A stretch of DNA of 64,000 nucleotides from Pontivivens nitratireducens (GTDB lineage Bacteria; Pseudomonadota; Alphaproteobacteria; Rhodobacterales; Rhodobacteraceae). Position numbers and translations under genes: made by a program. The stretch covers positions 114,766 to 178,765 of the forward strand of contig NZ_JACJUQ010000007.1 of the NCBI RefSeq assembly GCF_014235845.1, given 5' to 3'. Shown here piece after piece: positions 31,754 through 41,369 of this stretch (within the stretch, counting starts at the first letter, position 1; each line of letters starts with the position of its first letter). The notes below the pieces were generated by a model. That model ran no database searches. It had not been told where the DNA came from and saw nothing but the letters and a program-made list of their open reading frames with translations.

Positions 31754-32794
31754 TCACTCCGGCTCGGATTTCGGATCGAACAGGTCCGACTGGTCGGCCC
31801 GACGCGGGGGCGCCAGACCCAGATGCGTCCACGCCTTGTGCGCCAGCATCCGGCCACGGGGGGTCCGGGCGATCAGGCCCTGCTGCAACAGGAACGGCTC
31901 GATCACTTCCTCGATGGCGTCGCGGGCCTCGCTCAGCGCGGCGGCGATGGTTTCCACGCCGACAGGTCCGCCGCCGTAATTGTCGGCCAACAGGTGCAGA
32001 TAACGTCGGTCCGCGCTGTCCAGACCCAGATCATCGACACCCAGCCGGGTCAGCGCCCGGTCCGCCAGCTCCTGCGTAACGGTGCCGTCCCCCTCGACGA
32101 TGGCGAAATCGACGACCCGGCGCAGCAGGCGGCCCGCGATGCGGGGGGTGCCGCGCGCCCGGCTGGCAATCTCCCGCGCGCCGTCGGGTGTGGCGGGCGC
32201 ACCCGACAGCCGCGCCCCCCGCTCAACAATCCGGACCAGTTCGTCCACGGTATAGAATTCCAGCCGCGTGGGAATGCCGAAGCGATCGCGCAGAGGGGTC
32301 GTCAGCAGACCCAGCCGCGTCGTCGCCCCGACCAGCGTGAAGGGTTGCAGGTCGATCCGGACCGTGCGCGCCGCCGGCCCCTCACCGATCACGAGGTCCA
32401 GTTCGAAATCCTCCATCGCGGGATAGAGGATTTCCTCCACCACCGGATTCAGCCGATGGATTTCGTCGATGAACAGAACGTCATTCGCGTCGAGATTGGT
32501 CAGGATCGCCGCCAGATCACCGGCCTTGGCCAGAACCGGCCCCGACGTCATGCGGAAGTTCACGCCAAGTTCGCGGCTGACGATCTGCGCCAGCGTCGTC
32601 TTGCCCAGACCGGGGGGGCCATAGAACAGCGTGTGGTCCATCGCCTCACCCCGGCGACGCGCGCTTTCGATAAAGACACGCAGATTCGCCCGTGCCTCCG
32701 CCTGCCCGGTGAAATCGTCGAGCGTTTGCGGACGCAGGGCGCGGTCGGCGTCCTCTGGCTGCGCGGCGGGTTCCATTGAAATCGGATCGGTCAT
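31754..32794 (-). CDS. ruvB: Holliday junction branch-migration ATPase RuvB
   Basis: Hexameric AAA+ motor driving branch migration with RuvA. It is 346 aa from ATG 32794. Walker [16 protein letters not shown], Walker [12 protein letters not shown], sensor region [18 protein letters not shown], and the C-terminal winged helix ([17 protein letters not shown]). It is downstream of ruvA by 62 bases. Confidence 0.98.
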   Translation of the reverse strand: MTDPISMEPAAQPEDADRALRPQTLDDFTGQAEARANLRVFIESARRRGEAMDHTLFYGPPGLGKTTLAQIVSRELGVNFRMTSGPVLAKAGDLAAILTNLDANDVLFIDEIHRLNPVVEEILYPAMEDFELDLVIGEGPAARTVRIDLQPFTLVGATTRLGLLTTPLRDRFGIPTRLEFYTVDELVRIVERGARLSGAPATPDGAREIASRARGTPRIAGRLLRRVVDFAIVEGDGTVTQELADRALTRLGVDDLGLDSADRRYLHLLADNYGGGPVGVETIAAALSEARDAIEEVIEPFLLQQGLIARTPRGRMLAHKAWTHLGLAPPRRADQSDLFDPKSEPE

Positions 32795-32856
32795 GTCTGC
32801 CTGTTCCTGCGGTCGCCCCGTTGTCGCAGCAGGCGGCGACAGGGACAAGGGCGGGT

Positions 32857-33528
32857 CTATCCCTTGGGTGCCAGCAGTTTCAGCGCCGCCTTGATCAGGG
32901 TGCCGGCATCGCCACCCTCACCTGCGGCCTGCGCCACCGCGCTTGCCGCCTCTCCGTGACCATATCCCAGATTGACCAGTGCCGACAGCGCATCCGCCTG
33001 TGCCATGCCATCACCAGCAGGTTCCGGCGGCCGGTCGTCGATGATTTGTGGTTCGGTCGGAACGGCGCTTGCCGCGGGGGCATGAGCCATCGCACGACGC
33101 GCACCGCTGGCCCCCAGGGCCATGATCGCGGGTGCCTTGTCCTGCAATTCGTTGACGACACGTGCCGCAATCTTGGGGCCGATGCCCTGCGCGGTCTTGA
33201 CCGCAGCTACATCGCCCAGCGCGATCGCGCGGCTCGTCCCCTCCGGCCCCAGAGTGCCCAGAATGGCCAGTGCCGCCTTCGCGCCGACCCCCTGAACCGA
33301 GGTCAGCAACCTGTGCCATTCCTTCTCCGCCAATGTCAGGAAGCCGTAGAGCTGCATCAGATCCTCGCGCACCACCATCTCGGTATAGAGCGCGACATGC
33401 CCCCCCTCCGCCGGGAGAGTGGCAAGCGTGCGTTCCGAGCAATGCACGATATAGCCCACGCCGGCCGCCTCGATCAGCACGTGGTCGCCCATGCGGTAAT
33501 CAAGCCGCCCGGATATCTTTCCGATCAT
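32857..33528 (-). CDS. ruvA: Holliday junction DNA-binding protein RuvA
   Basis: Tetrameric junction-binding subunit, 223 aa from ATG 33528. N-terminal OB domain ([20 protein letters not shown]), two helix-hairpin-helix motifs ([16 protein letters not shown] and [16 protein letters not shown]), a flexible acidic linker, and the C-terminal RuvB-contacting domain ([19 protein letters not shown]). It starts one base after the ruvC stop. Confidence 0.97.
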   Translation of the reverse strand: MIGKISGRLDYRMGDHVLIEAAGVGYIVHCSERTLATLPAEGGHVALYTEMVVREDLMQLYGFLTLAEKEWHRLLTSVQGVGAKAALAILGTLGPEGTSRAIALGDVAAVKTAQGIGPKIAARVVNELQDKAPAIMALGASGARRAMAHAPAASAVPTEPQIIDDRPPEPAGDGMAQADALSALVNLGYGHGEAASAVAQAAGEGGDAGTLIKAALKLLAPKG

Positions 33529-33529
33529 C

Positions 33530-34036
33530 TCACCCTCCCGCGCGGGCGATGGCCGCGTCCAGTCGCCCTGCAAAGCGGGCATGATGCGCATGGCACAGGG
33601 CAATGGCCAGCGCGTCCGCGGCATCCGGCCCAGCGATTTGAATCCCAGGCATCTGCAACCGGACCATGTGATCGACCTGCGCCTTCGCCGCGTGACCGAC
33701 CCCGACAACGACTTTCTTGACCTGATTGGGTGCGTATTCCGCCACGGGCAACCCTGCCTGAGCCGGAACCAGCAGCGCCACCGCCCGCGCCTGTCCCAGC
33801 TTCAGCGTACCTGCCGCATCCTTGTTCACGAAGGTATGTTCGACCGCCGCACAAGCCGGTGCATGCTCCCTTAGAACGATCTGCAATTGCGCGAACAGGG
33901 CGCAGAGCCGATTCGCCAGATCGGTGCCGTCGCCGGTACATGTGCCGTTTGCGACATGCGAAATGCGCGAACCCGACACATCGATGATTCCCCACCCCAT
34001 GCGCCGAAGGCCGGGATCTATCCCTAGAACACGCAT
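33530..34036 (-). CDS. ruvC: crossover junction endodeoxyribonuclease RuvC
   Basis: Holliday junction resolvase, 168 aa from ATG 34036. RNase H-fold acidic residues: Asp in [14 protein letters not shown], Glu in [19 protein letters not shown], and the pair of Asp residues in the C-terminal [16 protein letters not shown]. It is the first gene of ruvC-ruvA-ruvB, one base before ruvA. Confidence 0.97.
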   Translation of the reverse strand: MRVLGIDPGLRRMGWGIIDVSGSRISHVANGTCTGDGTDLANRLCALFAQLQIVLREHAPACAAVEHTFVNKDAAGTLKLGQARAVALLVPAQAGLPVAEYAPNQVKKVVVGVGHAAKAQVDHMVRLQMPGIQIAGPDAADALAIALCHAHHARFAGRLDAAIARAGG

Positions 34037-34298
34037 CCGCAAAATTCCCCTTGCCTGGCTTCTCCATCGCGATAGCACGAACCGGGAACATCGGCCAGCG
34101 GAAAAACCGCGCGGGGTCGTTTCGCGACATTCGGAATTCGCAAAACGACATGGCCGGGCCGCTATGCAACGCCCCGCCTGAAGTCATGTAAAAATAACAT
34201 ATCTGCCGCGCATTTTTTCTATTGTCGCAGCGGATTTGTGTTGCCAAATGCGGGCTCGGAAGCAGGAGCAACACCACCCCATCCAAGGAAATACCACG

Positions 34299-34523
34299 AT
34301 GGCACTGACAGCATATTCTACCCCCGCGCCGCTCGGCTCGGACCTCGTCTATCGTTTCGTGACCAAGATCGAGCATATCCTGCTTGACCTGCGCGCTCTG
34401 CCGCGGGCGCGCGCCACGCAAAGGGTGCTGAACAGTCTGAGCAATCGTGAACTGGCCGACCTTGGACTGGTCCGCGCGGACATCCAGTACATCGCGCGCA
34501 ATCTGTGCCATCGCGCTCTTTAA
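34299..34523 (+). CDS. DUF1127-family small protein
   Basis: A 74 aa basic protein from ATG 34299 (AAGGAA upstream). The C-terminal half matches the DUF1127 pattern: RVLNSLSNRELADLGLVRADIQYIA. In alphaproteobacteria such proteins bind RNA or modulate phosphate and carbon responses; the specific role here is unknown. It stands alone on the plus strand and ends in a strong terminator, so it is a separate short transcript. Confidence 0.85.
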   Translation: MALTAYSTPAPLGSDLVYRFVTKIEHILLDLRALPRARATQRVLNSLSNRELADLGLVRADIQYIARNLCHRAL

Positions 34524-34545
34524 GAGAGCCGAATTTTTCCGCAAT

Positions 34546-34578
34546 GGCCGTCCCGATGCTTCGGGGCGGCCTTTTTTT
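34546..34578 (+). terminator. intrinsic terminator after the DUF1127 gene
   Basis: GGCCGTCCCGA pairs with TTCGGGGCGGCC around a very short loop and is followed by seven T's. It lies 23 bases after the stop and abuts the 3' end of prmA on the other strand. Confidence 0.9.
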
Positions 34579-34579
34579 G

Positions 34580-35449
34580 TCAGCTGCGGCGCAGGGTCAG
34601 CGTCGTCCACTCCCCGATGGACCGGCGATCCAGTCGGGTGAAGCCCCAGCCCTGATAGGTCCGCTCGACCCCGGTTGCCTGACGGTTCAGGATCCCTGAC
34701 AGGATGATAATCGACCCGGCCTGCGTATGCGCGGCCATCTGCGGCGCGAGTTTGCGCAGCGGACCCGCCAGAATGTTGGCAAAGACCAGATCGTAGGGCG
34801 CACGCTCATGCAGGCGAGCCTGACGAAAGCCGGGGGCGGTCACGCACGCCACCCGATCGCCCAGTCCGTTCCAGCGCATGTTGGCCACGGCGGTTTGGGT
34901 CGCGACCGGATCAATGTCCGATGCGATGGCACGGCAGGGGAACGCCTTCGCCGCGGCCATCGCCAACACGCCCGTGCCAGCCCCGATATCAGCGACGTTC
35001 TCGGCCCGCAGGCCCAGCCTGATCAAGGCATCGAACGACAGCAGGCATCCCAGCGTCGTATCGTGATGCCCGGTGCCGAATGCCATTGCCGCGTCGATTT
35101 CAAGCGGGATCTGATGGATGCCCGCAGCACCGCGATCATGCGAGCCATGCACGAGGAACCGACCCGCCGGAACGGGGGACAACTCGCGCCGGACCTGCGC
35201 CACCCAGTCCCTGTCGTCCAGTTTTGACACCGCGAATTCCGCCGATCCGTGAACCGCCGCCAGCAGAGCCAGCGCGATCTCATCCGGTTTTTCGGTGAAA
35301 TAGCCGCCAACCTCCCACAGGCCGGATCCGTCTTCGACCTCGAACACGCCTACGCCGGTTGGTGAGGGGTCGAGATGTTCGAGCGCCTCGGCCAGGGCCA
35401 ATCCGGGCTTTTCGCCAGCCAGCGTCGTCAAAGCGGTCCAGGTCGTCAT
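34580..35449 (-). CDS. prmA: ribosomal protein L11 methyltransferase
   Basis: SAM-dependent methyltransferase that modifies L11, 289 aa. The N-terminal substrate-binding half includes FEVEDGSGLWEVGGYF. The SAM domain carries AMAFGTGHHDTTLGCL, VADIGAGTGVLAMAAAKAF and the post-motif DLVFANILAGPLRKLAP. Slightly shorter than E. coli PrmA in the N-terminal half. Confidence 0.93.
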   Translation of the reverse strand: MTTWTALTTLAGEKPGLALAEALEHLDPSPTGVGVFEVEDGSGLWEVGGYFTEKPDEIALALLAAVHGSAEFAVSKLDDRDWVAQVRRELSPVPAGRFLVHGSHDRGAAGIHQIPLEIDAAMAFGTGHHDTTLGCLLSFDALIRLGLRAENVADIGAGTGVLAMAAAKAFPCRAIASDIDPVATQTAVANMRWNGLGDRVACVTAPGFRQARLHERAPYDLVFANILAGPLRKLAPQMAAHTQAGSIIILSGILNRQATGVERTYQGWGFTRLDRRSIGEWTTLTLRRS

Positions 35450-35528
35450 GTCAGCATCCTCGCTCAGGTTCAGCGCGGTATGAGGCGCGCGCAGACCTGA
35501 ATCAAGCCCAAGGTGCCCGCAATCCCTG

Positions 35529-36176
35529 TCAGGCGGCCGTTCCGATGGGGCAGGTCACGCCCGTTCCGCCGATACCGCAATAGCCTGCCGGATTCTTCGC
35601 CAGATATTGCTGGTGATAATCCTCGGCGTAATAGAACTCCGGCGCGTCGATGATTTCGGACGTGACAGCGCCATAGCCTGCCTTCTTGAGTCGCCGGGCA
35701 AAATCCGCCTTGGTCCGCTGAGCCGCATCGCGCTGCGCCTCGCTATAGGTGTAGATGCCGGAGCGGTACTGCGTGCCCACATCGTTGCCCTGCTGCATCC
35801 CCTGGGTTGGATCGTGCCCCTCCCAAAAGACCTTGAGCAGGTCTTCATATGAGATCACCGCCGGATCGTAGTGAACCAGAACCACCTCGTTATGACCGGT
35901 CCGGCCCGAGCAGACCTCCTGATAGGTGGGATTGGGCGTATGGCCGGCGGCATAGCCCACCGCCGTCATCCAGACGCCATCCAGCTTCCAGAACATCCGT
36001 TCCACACCCCAGAAACAGCCCATGCCGAACATCGCGGTCTCCAGCCCCTCGGGGAACGGTCCCTTCAGCGGGCGCGTGTTGACGAAGTGCTGCTCCGCCG
36101 TCGGCAAAGCGGTCTCGCGCCCCGGCAACGCATCGGCGGCGTCGATCATCGTTGATTTCTTGCGGCTGAACAGCAT
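35529..36176 (-). CDS. msrA: peptide methionine sulfoxide reductase MsrA
   Basis: Reduces the S-epimer of methionine sulfoxide; 215 aa. The catalytic Cys is in [15 protein letters not shown], followed by [22 protein letters not shown] and [22 protein letters not shown]-terminal GYCGIGGTG holds the resolving-type Cys. An N-terminal ~40-residue extension of uncertain role precedes the core. Confidence 0.96.
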   Translation of the reverse strand: MLFSRKKSTMIDAADALPGRETALPTAEQHFVNTRPLKGPFPEGLETAMFGMGCFWGVERMFWKLDGVWMTAVGYAAGHTPNPTYQEVCSGRTGHNEVVLVHYDPAVISYEDLLKVFWEGHDPTQGMQQGNDVGTQYRSGIYTYSEAQRDAAQRTKADFARRLKKAGYGAVTSEIIDAPEFYYAEDYHQQYLAKNPAGYCGIGGTGVTCPIGTAA

Positions 36177-36256
36177 GGAACCCTCCTTGGCTTCAAGGGC
36201 AGAGATAGGAGGTTTCGGGTGCTTCGCAAGGGGAACGCTCCGCTACGCGGCCCTGT

Positions 36257-37504
36257 CTACTCCGCCGGTGCGACGGCCAGCCGGGGGGCAAAGATCGTCT
36301 CATGCCCCTTGGCGGGATGGCGCGGGATCAATAGTGCCAAGACCAAGGAAACGCAGGCGAATCCCGCCGCCAGAACGAAAACCCCCGCAGGAGATGTCAG
36401 CCACAGATAGCCCAGCGCGGCAGGCAACCCCACCGCGGCAATGTGATTGATCGTGAACGCCACCGCCGCCGTGGGCGCGATGTCCTGAGGGTCGGCGATC
36501 TTCTGAAAGTAGGTCTTGAGCGCGAAGGCCAGTGCGAAGAACAGGTGATCCAGAATGTAGAGCCCGGCCGCAATCGTCACGCCCCATACCAGATCGCCCC
36601 AGTTTGCGAAATACAACGCGCCATAGGCGAGGAAGATGCCGATCAGCCCGATATATTCGAATGTCAGCGCCCGACGTTCGCCATACCGCTGGACGAAACC
36701 GCCCATCATCGGCGCAAAGACCATGTTCGCCAGATAGTTGGCCAGAAACAGCCCGGTGACCTGATGCACCTCGAAGCCGAAACGCTCAACCATCATGAAG
36801 GCCGCGAACACCACGAAGATCTGCCGCCGCGCACCCGCCATGAATTGCAGCGCGTAATACAGCCAGTACCGCCGCCGCAGGACCATGCGCTTGGTCTGCG
36901 GGTTGGGGCTGTCAAACTGGGGGTACAGCACGAAACACAGCACCGCCAACAGGACCGTCGCGCCACCCCCGGCCAGATAAACCGCCTCGTAGGTCCAGCC
37001 GAAATTCTTCCAGCCCAGCACCAGCAGGCCGTAAGCCAGCAGCGATGCGCCCGACCCGACCGCCACAATCCAGCCAAGCATTTGCGGGGCGCGCTTCTTG
37101 TCGATCCATTGCAATTGCAACGACTGGTTCACCGTCTCGAAATAATGGAACCCCATCGAGCTGATCAGGGTCGTGGCCAACAGCCCCTCGAATGTCGGGA
37201 AATAGGCGGTCACCGCCACCGCGACACCCAGCATCATCAGACTGACCAGCCCCAACACCTGTTCGCGCACGAAGATGATGATGGCGATCACACCGACGGC
37301 CAGAAAGCCCGGAATTTCCCGCACGGTCTGCAACCAGCCGATATCGGAGCCGTCGAACTGCGCCGCCTCGATCACGAAGTTGTTGAGAAGCGCGCTCCAC
37401 GTCGAAAAGGCGAGCGGCATCGCCGCCGCCATCACGATCAACAGCGCCGTGGGCCTGCGCCACAAGGGCAAAGCCCTTGCCTGTTCCAAACTCATGCTTC
37501 GCAT
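36257..37504 (-). CDS. MFS transporter
   Basis: A 415 aa inner-membrane permease with about 12 hydrophobic segments, e.g. LGLVSLMMLGVAVAVTAYF, VYLAGGGATVLLAVLCFVLY, GVTIAAGLYILDHLFFALAF and VFVLAAGFACVSLVLALLIP. Major-facilitator fold is inferred from the helix pattern and the central loop with GERRALTFEYIG. Substrate is unknown. An in-frame ATG at 37495 is an alternative start; neither has a clear ribosome site. The small gene just upstream (37514-37774) is co-oriented with a 9-base gap. Confidence 0.85.
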   Translation of the reverse strand: MRSMSLEQARALPLWRRPTALLIVMAAAMPLAFSTWSALLNNFVIEAAQFDGSDIGWLQTVREIPGFLAVGVIAIIIFVREQVLGLVSLMMLGVAVAVTAYFPTFEGLLATTLISSMGFHYFETVNQSLQLQWIDKKRAPQMLGWIVAVGSGASLLAYGLLVLGWKNFGWTYEAVYLAGGGATVLLAVLCFVLYPQFDSPNPQTKRMVLRRRYWLYYALQFMAGARRQIFVVFAAFMMVERFGFEVHQVTGLFLANYLANMVFAPMMGGFVQRYGERRALTFEYIGLIGIFLAYGALYFANWGDLVWGVTIAAGLYILDHLFFALAFALKTYFQKIADPQDIAPTAAVAFTINHIAAVGLPAALGYLWLTSPAGVFVLAAGFACVSLVLALLIPRHPAKGHETIFAPRLAVAPAE

Positions 37505-37513
37505 GGCACCGCG

Positions 37514-37774
37514 TTACGCCCAAACGATCACCGCGCCAACAAGAATAAGTGTCACCAGTACAATCCACCGCAATCTGATGGGCAGACTGACGGGCGGCTT
37601 GATAGACGGCCTGTCGGGACAACCGTCATGCAGGTGCCGCGCCGGGTGCGGCGAAAGCTCGACAACCCGTGGATCCCCCAACGGATCATGCAGAATGGCA
37701 TCGGCATAGATTCGTGCCAGCTCCGCCCGATCGCTGCGCTTATGCGCGGCTCGACTATGTGCAGTTCGACGCAT
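37514..37774 (-). CDS. small protein with one C-terminal membrane helix
   Basis: An 86 aa product from ATG 37774, preceded by GGGGGTAAC. The N-terminus is basic and polar; the C-terminus is a single hydrophobic helix (RWIVLVTLILVGAVIVWA) ending in the stop, giving a tail-anchored look. It lies 9 bases upstream of the MFS gene on the same strand, so the two are probably co-transcribed. No family recognised; it could be a spurious frame, but the ribosome site and helix argue for a real gene. Confidence 0.55.
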   Translation of the reverse strand: MRRTAHSRAAHKRSDRAELARIYADAILHDPLGDPRVVELSPHPARHLHDGCPDRPSIKPPVSLPIRLRWIVLVTLILVGAVIVWA

Positions 37775-37923
37775 GTTACCCCCCTACTCGACTCGGTTTG
37801 TTCACGTAATGTTCTCATCTTTCATCCCGGTCGCGCAAGCCCCGCGAACACGTCATCCGGGCTTTTCGTTCCGGTTTTCCCGGGTCACACTGCCGCAGTC
37901 TGACATCATGTGGAGGGACGGGT

Positions 37924-38982
37924 ATGACGCAGCCGATTTTCGACGGGCACAATGACTGCCTTCTCAAATTGCATCGCGGCGGGCCCGGTGCGGCTGCCCG
38001 ATATCGGGGTGGGATGCCGGGGCACGTGGACCTGCCAAAGGCGAAGTCGGGCGGTTTCGCCGGTGGGTTCTACGCCATGTTCGTTCCGGACGAGGGCCCG
38101 ATGGATTGGAGCGTCATGCGTAACGCGCAATACGATCTGCCCTTGCCGCCGAGGGTCGCGCAGGAGGCCGCGCGCGCCGTCGTGGTGGAGCAGGCCGCGA
38201 TCCTGAAGGAGCTGCACGACCGCGGCGACCTGACCATCTGCACCGACGCGACGACCCTGCGCGATACCATCGACCAAGGGCAGCAAGCCGCGATCATGCA
38301 TCTGGAGGGGGCGGAGGCGATCGACCCCGAATTGCAGTACCTCGATACCCTGTATGATCTGGGCCTGCGTTCACTGGGACCGGTCTGGAGCAGGCCGACG
38401 ATCTTCGGTCACGGCGTTCCGTTCCGCTATCCGTCCGACGGGGATACCGGGCCGGGTCTGACCGACGCCGGATTCCGTCTGGTCGAGCGGTGCGCGCAAA
38501 TGGGGATCATCGTGGATCTCAGCCACCTGAACGTTGCAGGCTTTCATGATGTCGCGACGACGGGGGTGCCCTTGGTCGCGACGCATTCAAACGCCCATGC
38601 GATCTGCCCGCACGCCCGAAATCTGACCGACGATCAGTTGCGCATGATCGGTCGGACGAACGGCATGGTCGGGCTGAACTTCGCCAGTGCCTTTCTGCGC
38701 CCGGACGGACAGATGCTGCCGCAGGGCGCACTGGAATGGATGGTGCGGCATCTGGATCACATGATCGAACTGGCGGGTGAGGATCATGTGGGCTTCGGCT
38801 CCGATTTCGACGGTGCCGTGGTGCCGGAGGAAATCGGATCGGTCGCTGGTCTGGATGCACTGCGTGAGGCGATGGTCACCCATGGCTATGATGACGCGCT
38901 GATGGAAAAGCTGTGTGCCGGGAACTGGATCGCGCTGTGCGAACGTGTCTGGAAACCCGCGCCCCGGATCACCGCGTCTTAG
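37924..38982 (+). CDS. membrane dipeptidase (peptidase M19) family
   Basis: Zinc-dependent dipeptidase, 352 aa. The H-x-D metal pair is in FDGHNDCLLKLH; further ligands are Glu in HLEGAEAI, His in THSNAHAI and Asp in GFGSDFDGA. IIVDLSHLNVAGF and LRSLGPVWSRPTIFGHGVPF follow the family pattern. No signal peptide is present, so it is cytoplasmic, as for most bacterial M19 enzymes; substrates may be dipeptides including D-amino acid forms. Confidence 0.94.
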   Translation: MTQPIFDGHNDCLLKLHRGGPGAAARYRGGMPGHVDLPKAKSGGFAGGFYAMFVPDEGPMDWSVMRNAQYDLPLPPRVAQEAARAVVVEQAAILKELHDRGDLTICTDATTLRDTIDQGQQAAIMHLEGAEAIDPELQYLDTLYDLGLRSLGPVWSRPTIFGHGVPFRYPSDGDTGPGLTDAGFRLVERCAQMGIIVDLSHLNVAGFHDVATTGVPLVATHSNAHAICPHARNLTDDQLRMIGRTNGMVGLNFASAFLRPDGQMLPQGALEWMVRHLDHMIELAGEDHVGFGSDFDGAVVPEEIGSVAGLDALREAMVTHGYDDALMEKLCAGNWIALCERVWKPAPRITAS

Positions 38983-39073
38983 CCCACCATGGCCCTCCTG
39001 CCCCAACCGCCGCGCCCTTGGATCAGCGGACGCGGCGGCAGGTAAAGTTGGACGCGTATGTCAGTTGGACATG

Positions 39074-39430
39074 TTAATTGGACACGGGGCCGGGAACAGT
39101 ACCCGCCGCCTGCGCTTCGCGGTAGGCGGCCTCAGCTTCGGCCTGCAACCGCTCCCCCCGACGCATCATGTCGCGCCCCTTGTCGATATCACCTTCGCCG
39201 GAGCGAACCAGACGGCGGCCGCGGGACAGGTCATCCTCGCCTTCCTCGACCAACGCCGCCCCATCGGCGATCAGCTCCGCGCCTTCGGACCACTTCTCCC
39301 CGATTTCCGCGACGGCACCGCCCTGTGCCTCCAACCGGCCGCCGAACGTGGTTTCGTCGGGCGATGACGAACATCCCGCAAGCACTGCGACAACACAGCC
39401 GAGCAGGGTGGCTTTGATACTTGAATTCAC
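39074..39430 (-). CDS. small lipoprotein with charged heptad-like repeats
   Basis: The start is a GTG at 39430 (MNSSIKATLLGCVVAVLAGC), chosen because GAGG lies 8 bases before it and it yields a compact lipoprotein signal with lipobox LAGC; an in-frame ATG at 39448 would also fit. The mature ~95 residues are helical and repetitive (LIADGAALVEEGEDDLSRG, RRLVRSGEGDIDKGRDMMRR), suggesting a coiled coil. Anchored to a membrane, probably outer. No family recognised. Three TTGGAC hexamers lie at its 3' end (39048-39083). Confidence 0.7.
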   Translation of the reverse strand: MNSSIKATLLGCVVAVLAGCSSSPDETTFGGRLEAQGGAVAEIGEKWSEGAELIADGAALVEEGEDDLSRGRRLVRSGEGDIDKGRDMMRRGERLQAEAEAAYREAQAAGTVPGPVSN

Positions 39431-39565
39431 GAAAGTTACCTCACACATGGCCGGACCATTCCGGACATCCGGGAACTGCGCGGCACACGATCGCTTTCAA
39501 TGCGGCGCAACTCAAAAACCACATCTGTGACAAATATATTCCTGCACGCTGTCTGAAAATTGGGC

Positions 39566-39593
39566 TTCACCCCTGCCGCGTTTGCGGTATAAT
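39566..39593 (+). promoter_or_regulatory. leuA-leader promoter
   Basis: A perfect TATAAT (39588-39593) with a weak TTCACC -35 16 bases upstream. The predicted start site is about 39600, which is the first base or so of the leader ORF at 39601, so the transcript would have almost no 5' leader. Confidence 0.6.
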
Positions 39594-39600
39594 CGCCCAC

Positions 39601-39651
39601 ATGAGCACACCTACGATCATTCGCGACCTCCTAGTCCTTAGCAGCCTCTGA
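39601..39651 (+). CDS. leucine-rich leader peptide of leuA
   Basis: A 16-residue ORF: MSTPTIIRDLLVLSSL. Four of the last eight residues are leucine (codons CTC, CTA, CTT, CTC) with Val beside them, and two Ile precede them; this is the composition expected of a branched-chain attenuation leader, which controls leucine operons in many proteobacteria. It ends 85 bases before leuA. A 6-bp hairpin (39663-39668 with 39678-39683) follows directly, but without a T-tract, so the exact mechanism is unclear. Confidence 0.65.
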   Translation: MSTPTIIRDLLVLSSL

Positions 39652-39736
39652 GCGTGCCGGGACCCTGGCGCGCGCGCTCAGGGGATCGTGACGAGAGCGC
39701 CGGATCGACCATATCAAGCTCATAAGGATACCCGAC

Positions 39737-41287
39737 ATGACCGACCAGAAACAGGACCAGGTCCTGATTTTCGACACGACATTGCGCGATGGCGAGCAAT
39801 CGCCCGGTGCCTCCATGACCCATGACGAGAAGGTGGAGATCGCGACCCTGCTCGATGAGATGGGCGTGGACATCATCGAGGCAGGCTTTCCCATCGCCTC
39901 CCCCGGAGATTTCGCCGCCGTTTCGGACATCGCGAAAGCAGCGAAACAGGCGCAAATCTGTGGCCTCGCCCGTGCCGCGATCAGCGATATCGACCGCGCA
40001 TGGGAGGCAATCAAGCATTCGCAGCGCCCCCGCATCCATACGTTCATAGGCACGTCCCCCAGCCATCGCGGCATTACCGGGATGAGCATGGACGACATGG
40101 CCGATCACATTCACAACATGGTCACCCATGCGCGCAATCTGACCGATAACGTTCAATGGTCCTCGATGGATGCAACACGGACGGAGCACGACTTCCTCAA
40201 GCGGACGGTGGAAATCGCGATCAAGGCCGGGGCGACCACGATCAACGTGCCCGATACGGTCGGCTATACCGCCCCGCGCGAAAGCGCCGAACTGATCCGC
40301 ATGCTGATCGCCGAGGTTCCCGGCGCGGATGAGGTGATCTTCGCCACGCACTGCCACAACGATCTGGGCATGGCGACGGCGAATTCGCTGGCCGCGGTCG
40401 AGGCAGGCGCGCGCCAGATCGAATGCACCATCAACGGCCTGGGAGAGCGGGCGGGCAACACCGCACTGGAGGAAGTCGTGATGGCCCTCAAGGTGCGCAA
40501 CGACATCATGCCATACCAGACGCGGATCGACACGTCGCGCATCATGCATGCCAGCCGCATGGTCGCCTCCGTCTCGGGCTTTGCGGTGCAGTACAACAAG
40601 GCCATCGTGGGCAAGAACGCCTTCGCCCACGAATCCGGCATCCATCAGGACGGAATGCTGAAAAACGCAGAGACGTTCGAGATCATGCGCCCCGAGGATG
40701 TCGGCCTCGCTGAAACGTCGCTGGTGATGGGCAAGCATTCGGGCCGTGCCGCGCTGCGCTCGAAGCTGGAAAACCTCGGCTATGAGCTGGGCGACAACCA
40801 GCTCAAGGACGTGTTCGTCCGGTTCAAGGATCTGGCCGATCGCAAGAAGGAAGTCTATGACGAGGATCTGGTCGCGCTGATGTCCGACCAGACCACCAGC
40901 GCGGGCCATGACGCGATCCGTCTGGCGGAGATGGAGGTGCGCTGCGGCACCACCGGACCTCAGACCTGCACCATGGTCCTGCTGATCGAGGGGGAGGCCC
41001 AGCGCGCCGAGACCACCGGCGACGGCCCTGTCGATGCGACGTTCAATGCGCTCAAGGAAATGGTGCCGCATACCGCGCGCCTGGCCCTCTATCAGGTGCA
41101 TGCCGTGACGGAAGGGACCGACGCGCAGGCGACCGTCAGCGTCCGGCTGGAGGAAGACGGCAAGATCGTCGCAGGCCAATCCAGCGACACCGACACGGTC
41201 GTCGCCTCGGCCAAGGCGTATATCAATGCGCTCAACAAACTGATGGTCCGGCGTGAGAAATCAGCACCCGAGGAACTGGCAAGCTAA
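39737..41287 (+). CDS. leuA: 2-isopropylmalate synthase
   Basis: First committed step of leucine synthesis: acetyl-CoA plus 2-oxoisovalerate. It is 516 aa, the long form with the C-terminal allosteric (leucine-binding) domain, here LAEMEVRCGTTGPQTCTMVL onward. Catalytic TIM-barrel motifs: FDTTLRDGEQSPGASM and HCHNDLGMATANSLAAVE (about residue 205), with GLGERAGNTALEE. AAGGATACC precedes the ATG. The gene is separate from leuCD/leuB 30 kb away and has its own leader and terminator. Confidence 0.97.
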   Translation: MTDQKQDQVLIFDTTLRDGEQSPGASMTHDEKVEIATLLDEMGVDIIEAGFPIASPGDFAAVSDIAKAAKQAQICGLARAAISDIDRAWEAIKHSQRPRIHTFIGTSPSHRGITGMSMDDMADHIHNMVTHARNLTDNVQWSSMDATRTEHDFLKRTVEIAIKAGATTINVPDTVGYTAPRESAELIRMLIAEVPGADEVIFATHCHNDLGMATANSLAAVEAGARQIECTINGLGERAGNTALEEVVMALKVRNDIMPYQTRIDTSRIMHASRMVASVSGFAVQYNKAIVGKNAFAHESGIHQDGMLKNAETFEIMRPEDVGLAETSLVMGKHSGRAALRSKLENLGYELGDNQLKDVFVRFKDLADRKKEVYDEDLVALMSDQTTSAGHDAIRLAEMEVRCGTTGPQTCTMVLLIEGEAQRAETTGDGPVDATFNALKEMVPHTARLALYQVHAVTEGTDAQATVSVRLEEDGKIVAGQSSDTDTVVASAKAYINALNKLMVRREKSAPEELAS

Positions 41288-41321
41288 CGCACCGGCGCGA
41301 TAATATCGCAATTCAATGAAA

Positions 41322-41349
41322 GCTGCCCGGTCTTACGGGCGGCTTTTTT
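41322..41349 (+). terminator. intrinsic terminator after leuA
   Basis: An 8-bp stem GCTGCCCG/CGGGCGGC (one G-T pair) with a 6-base loop, followed by six T's, 34 bases after the leuA stop. Confidence 0.88.
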
Positions 41350-41369
41350 GTGCGGGGGGGCGTTGCCCG

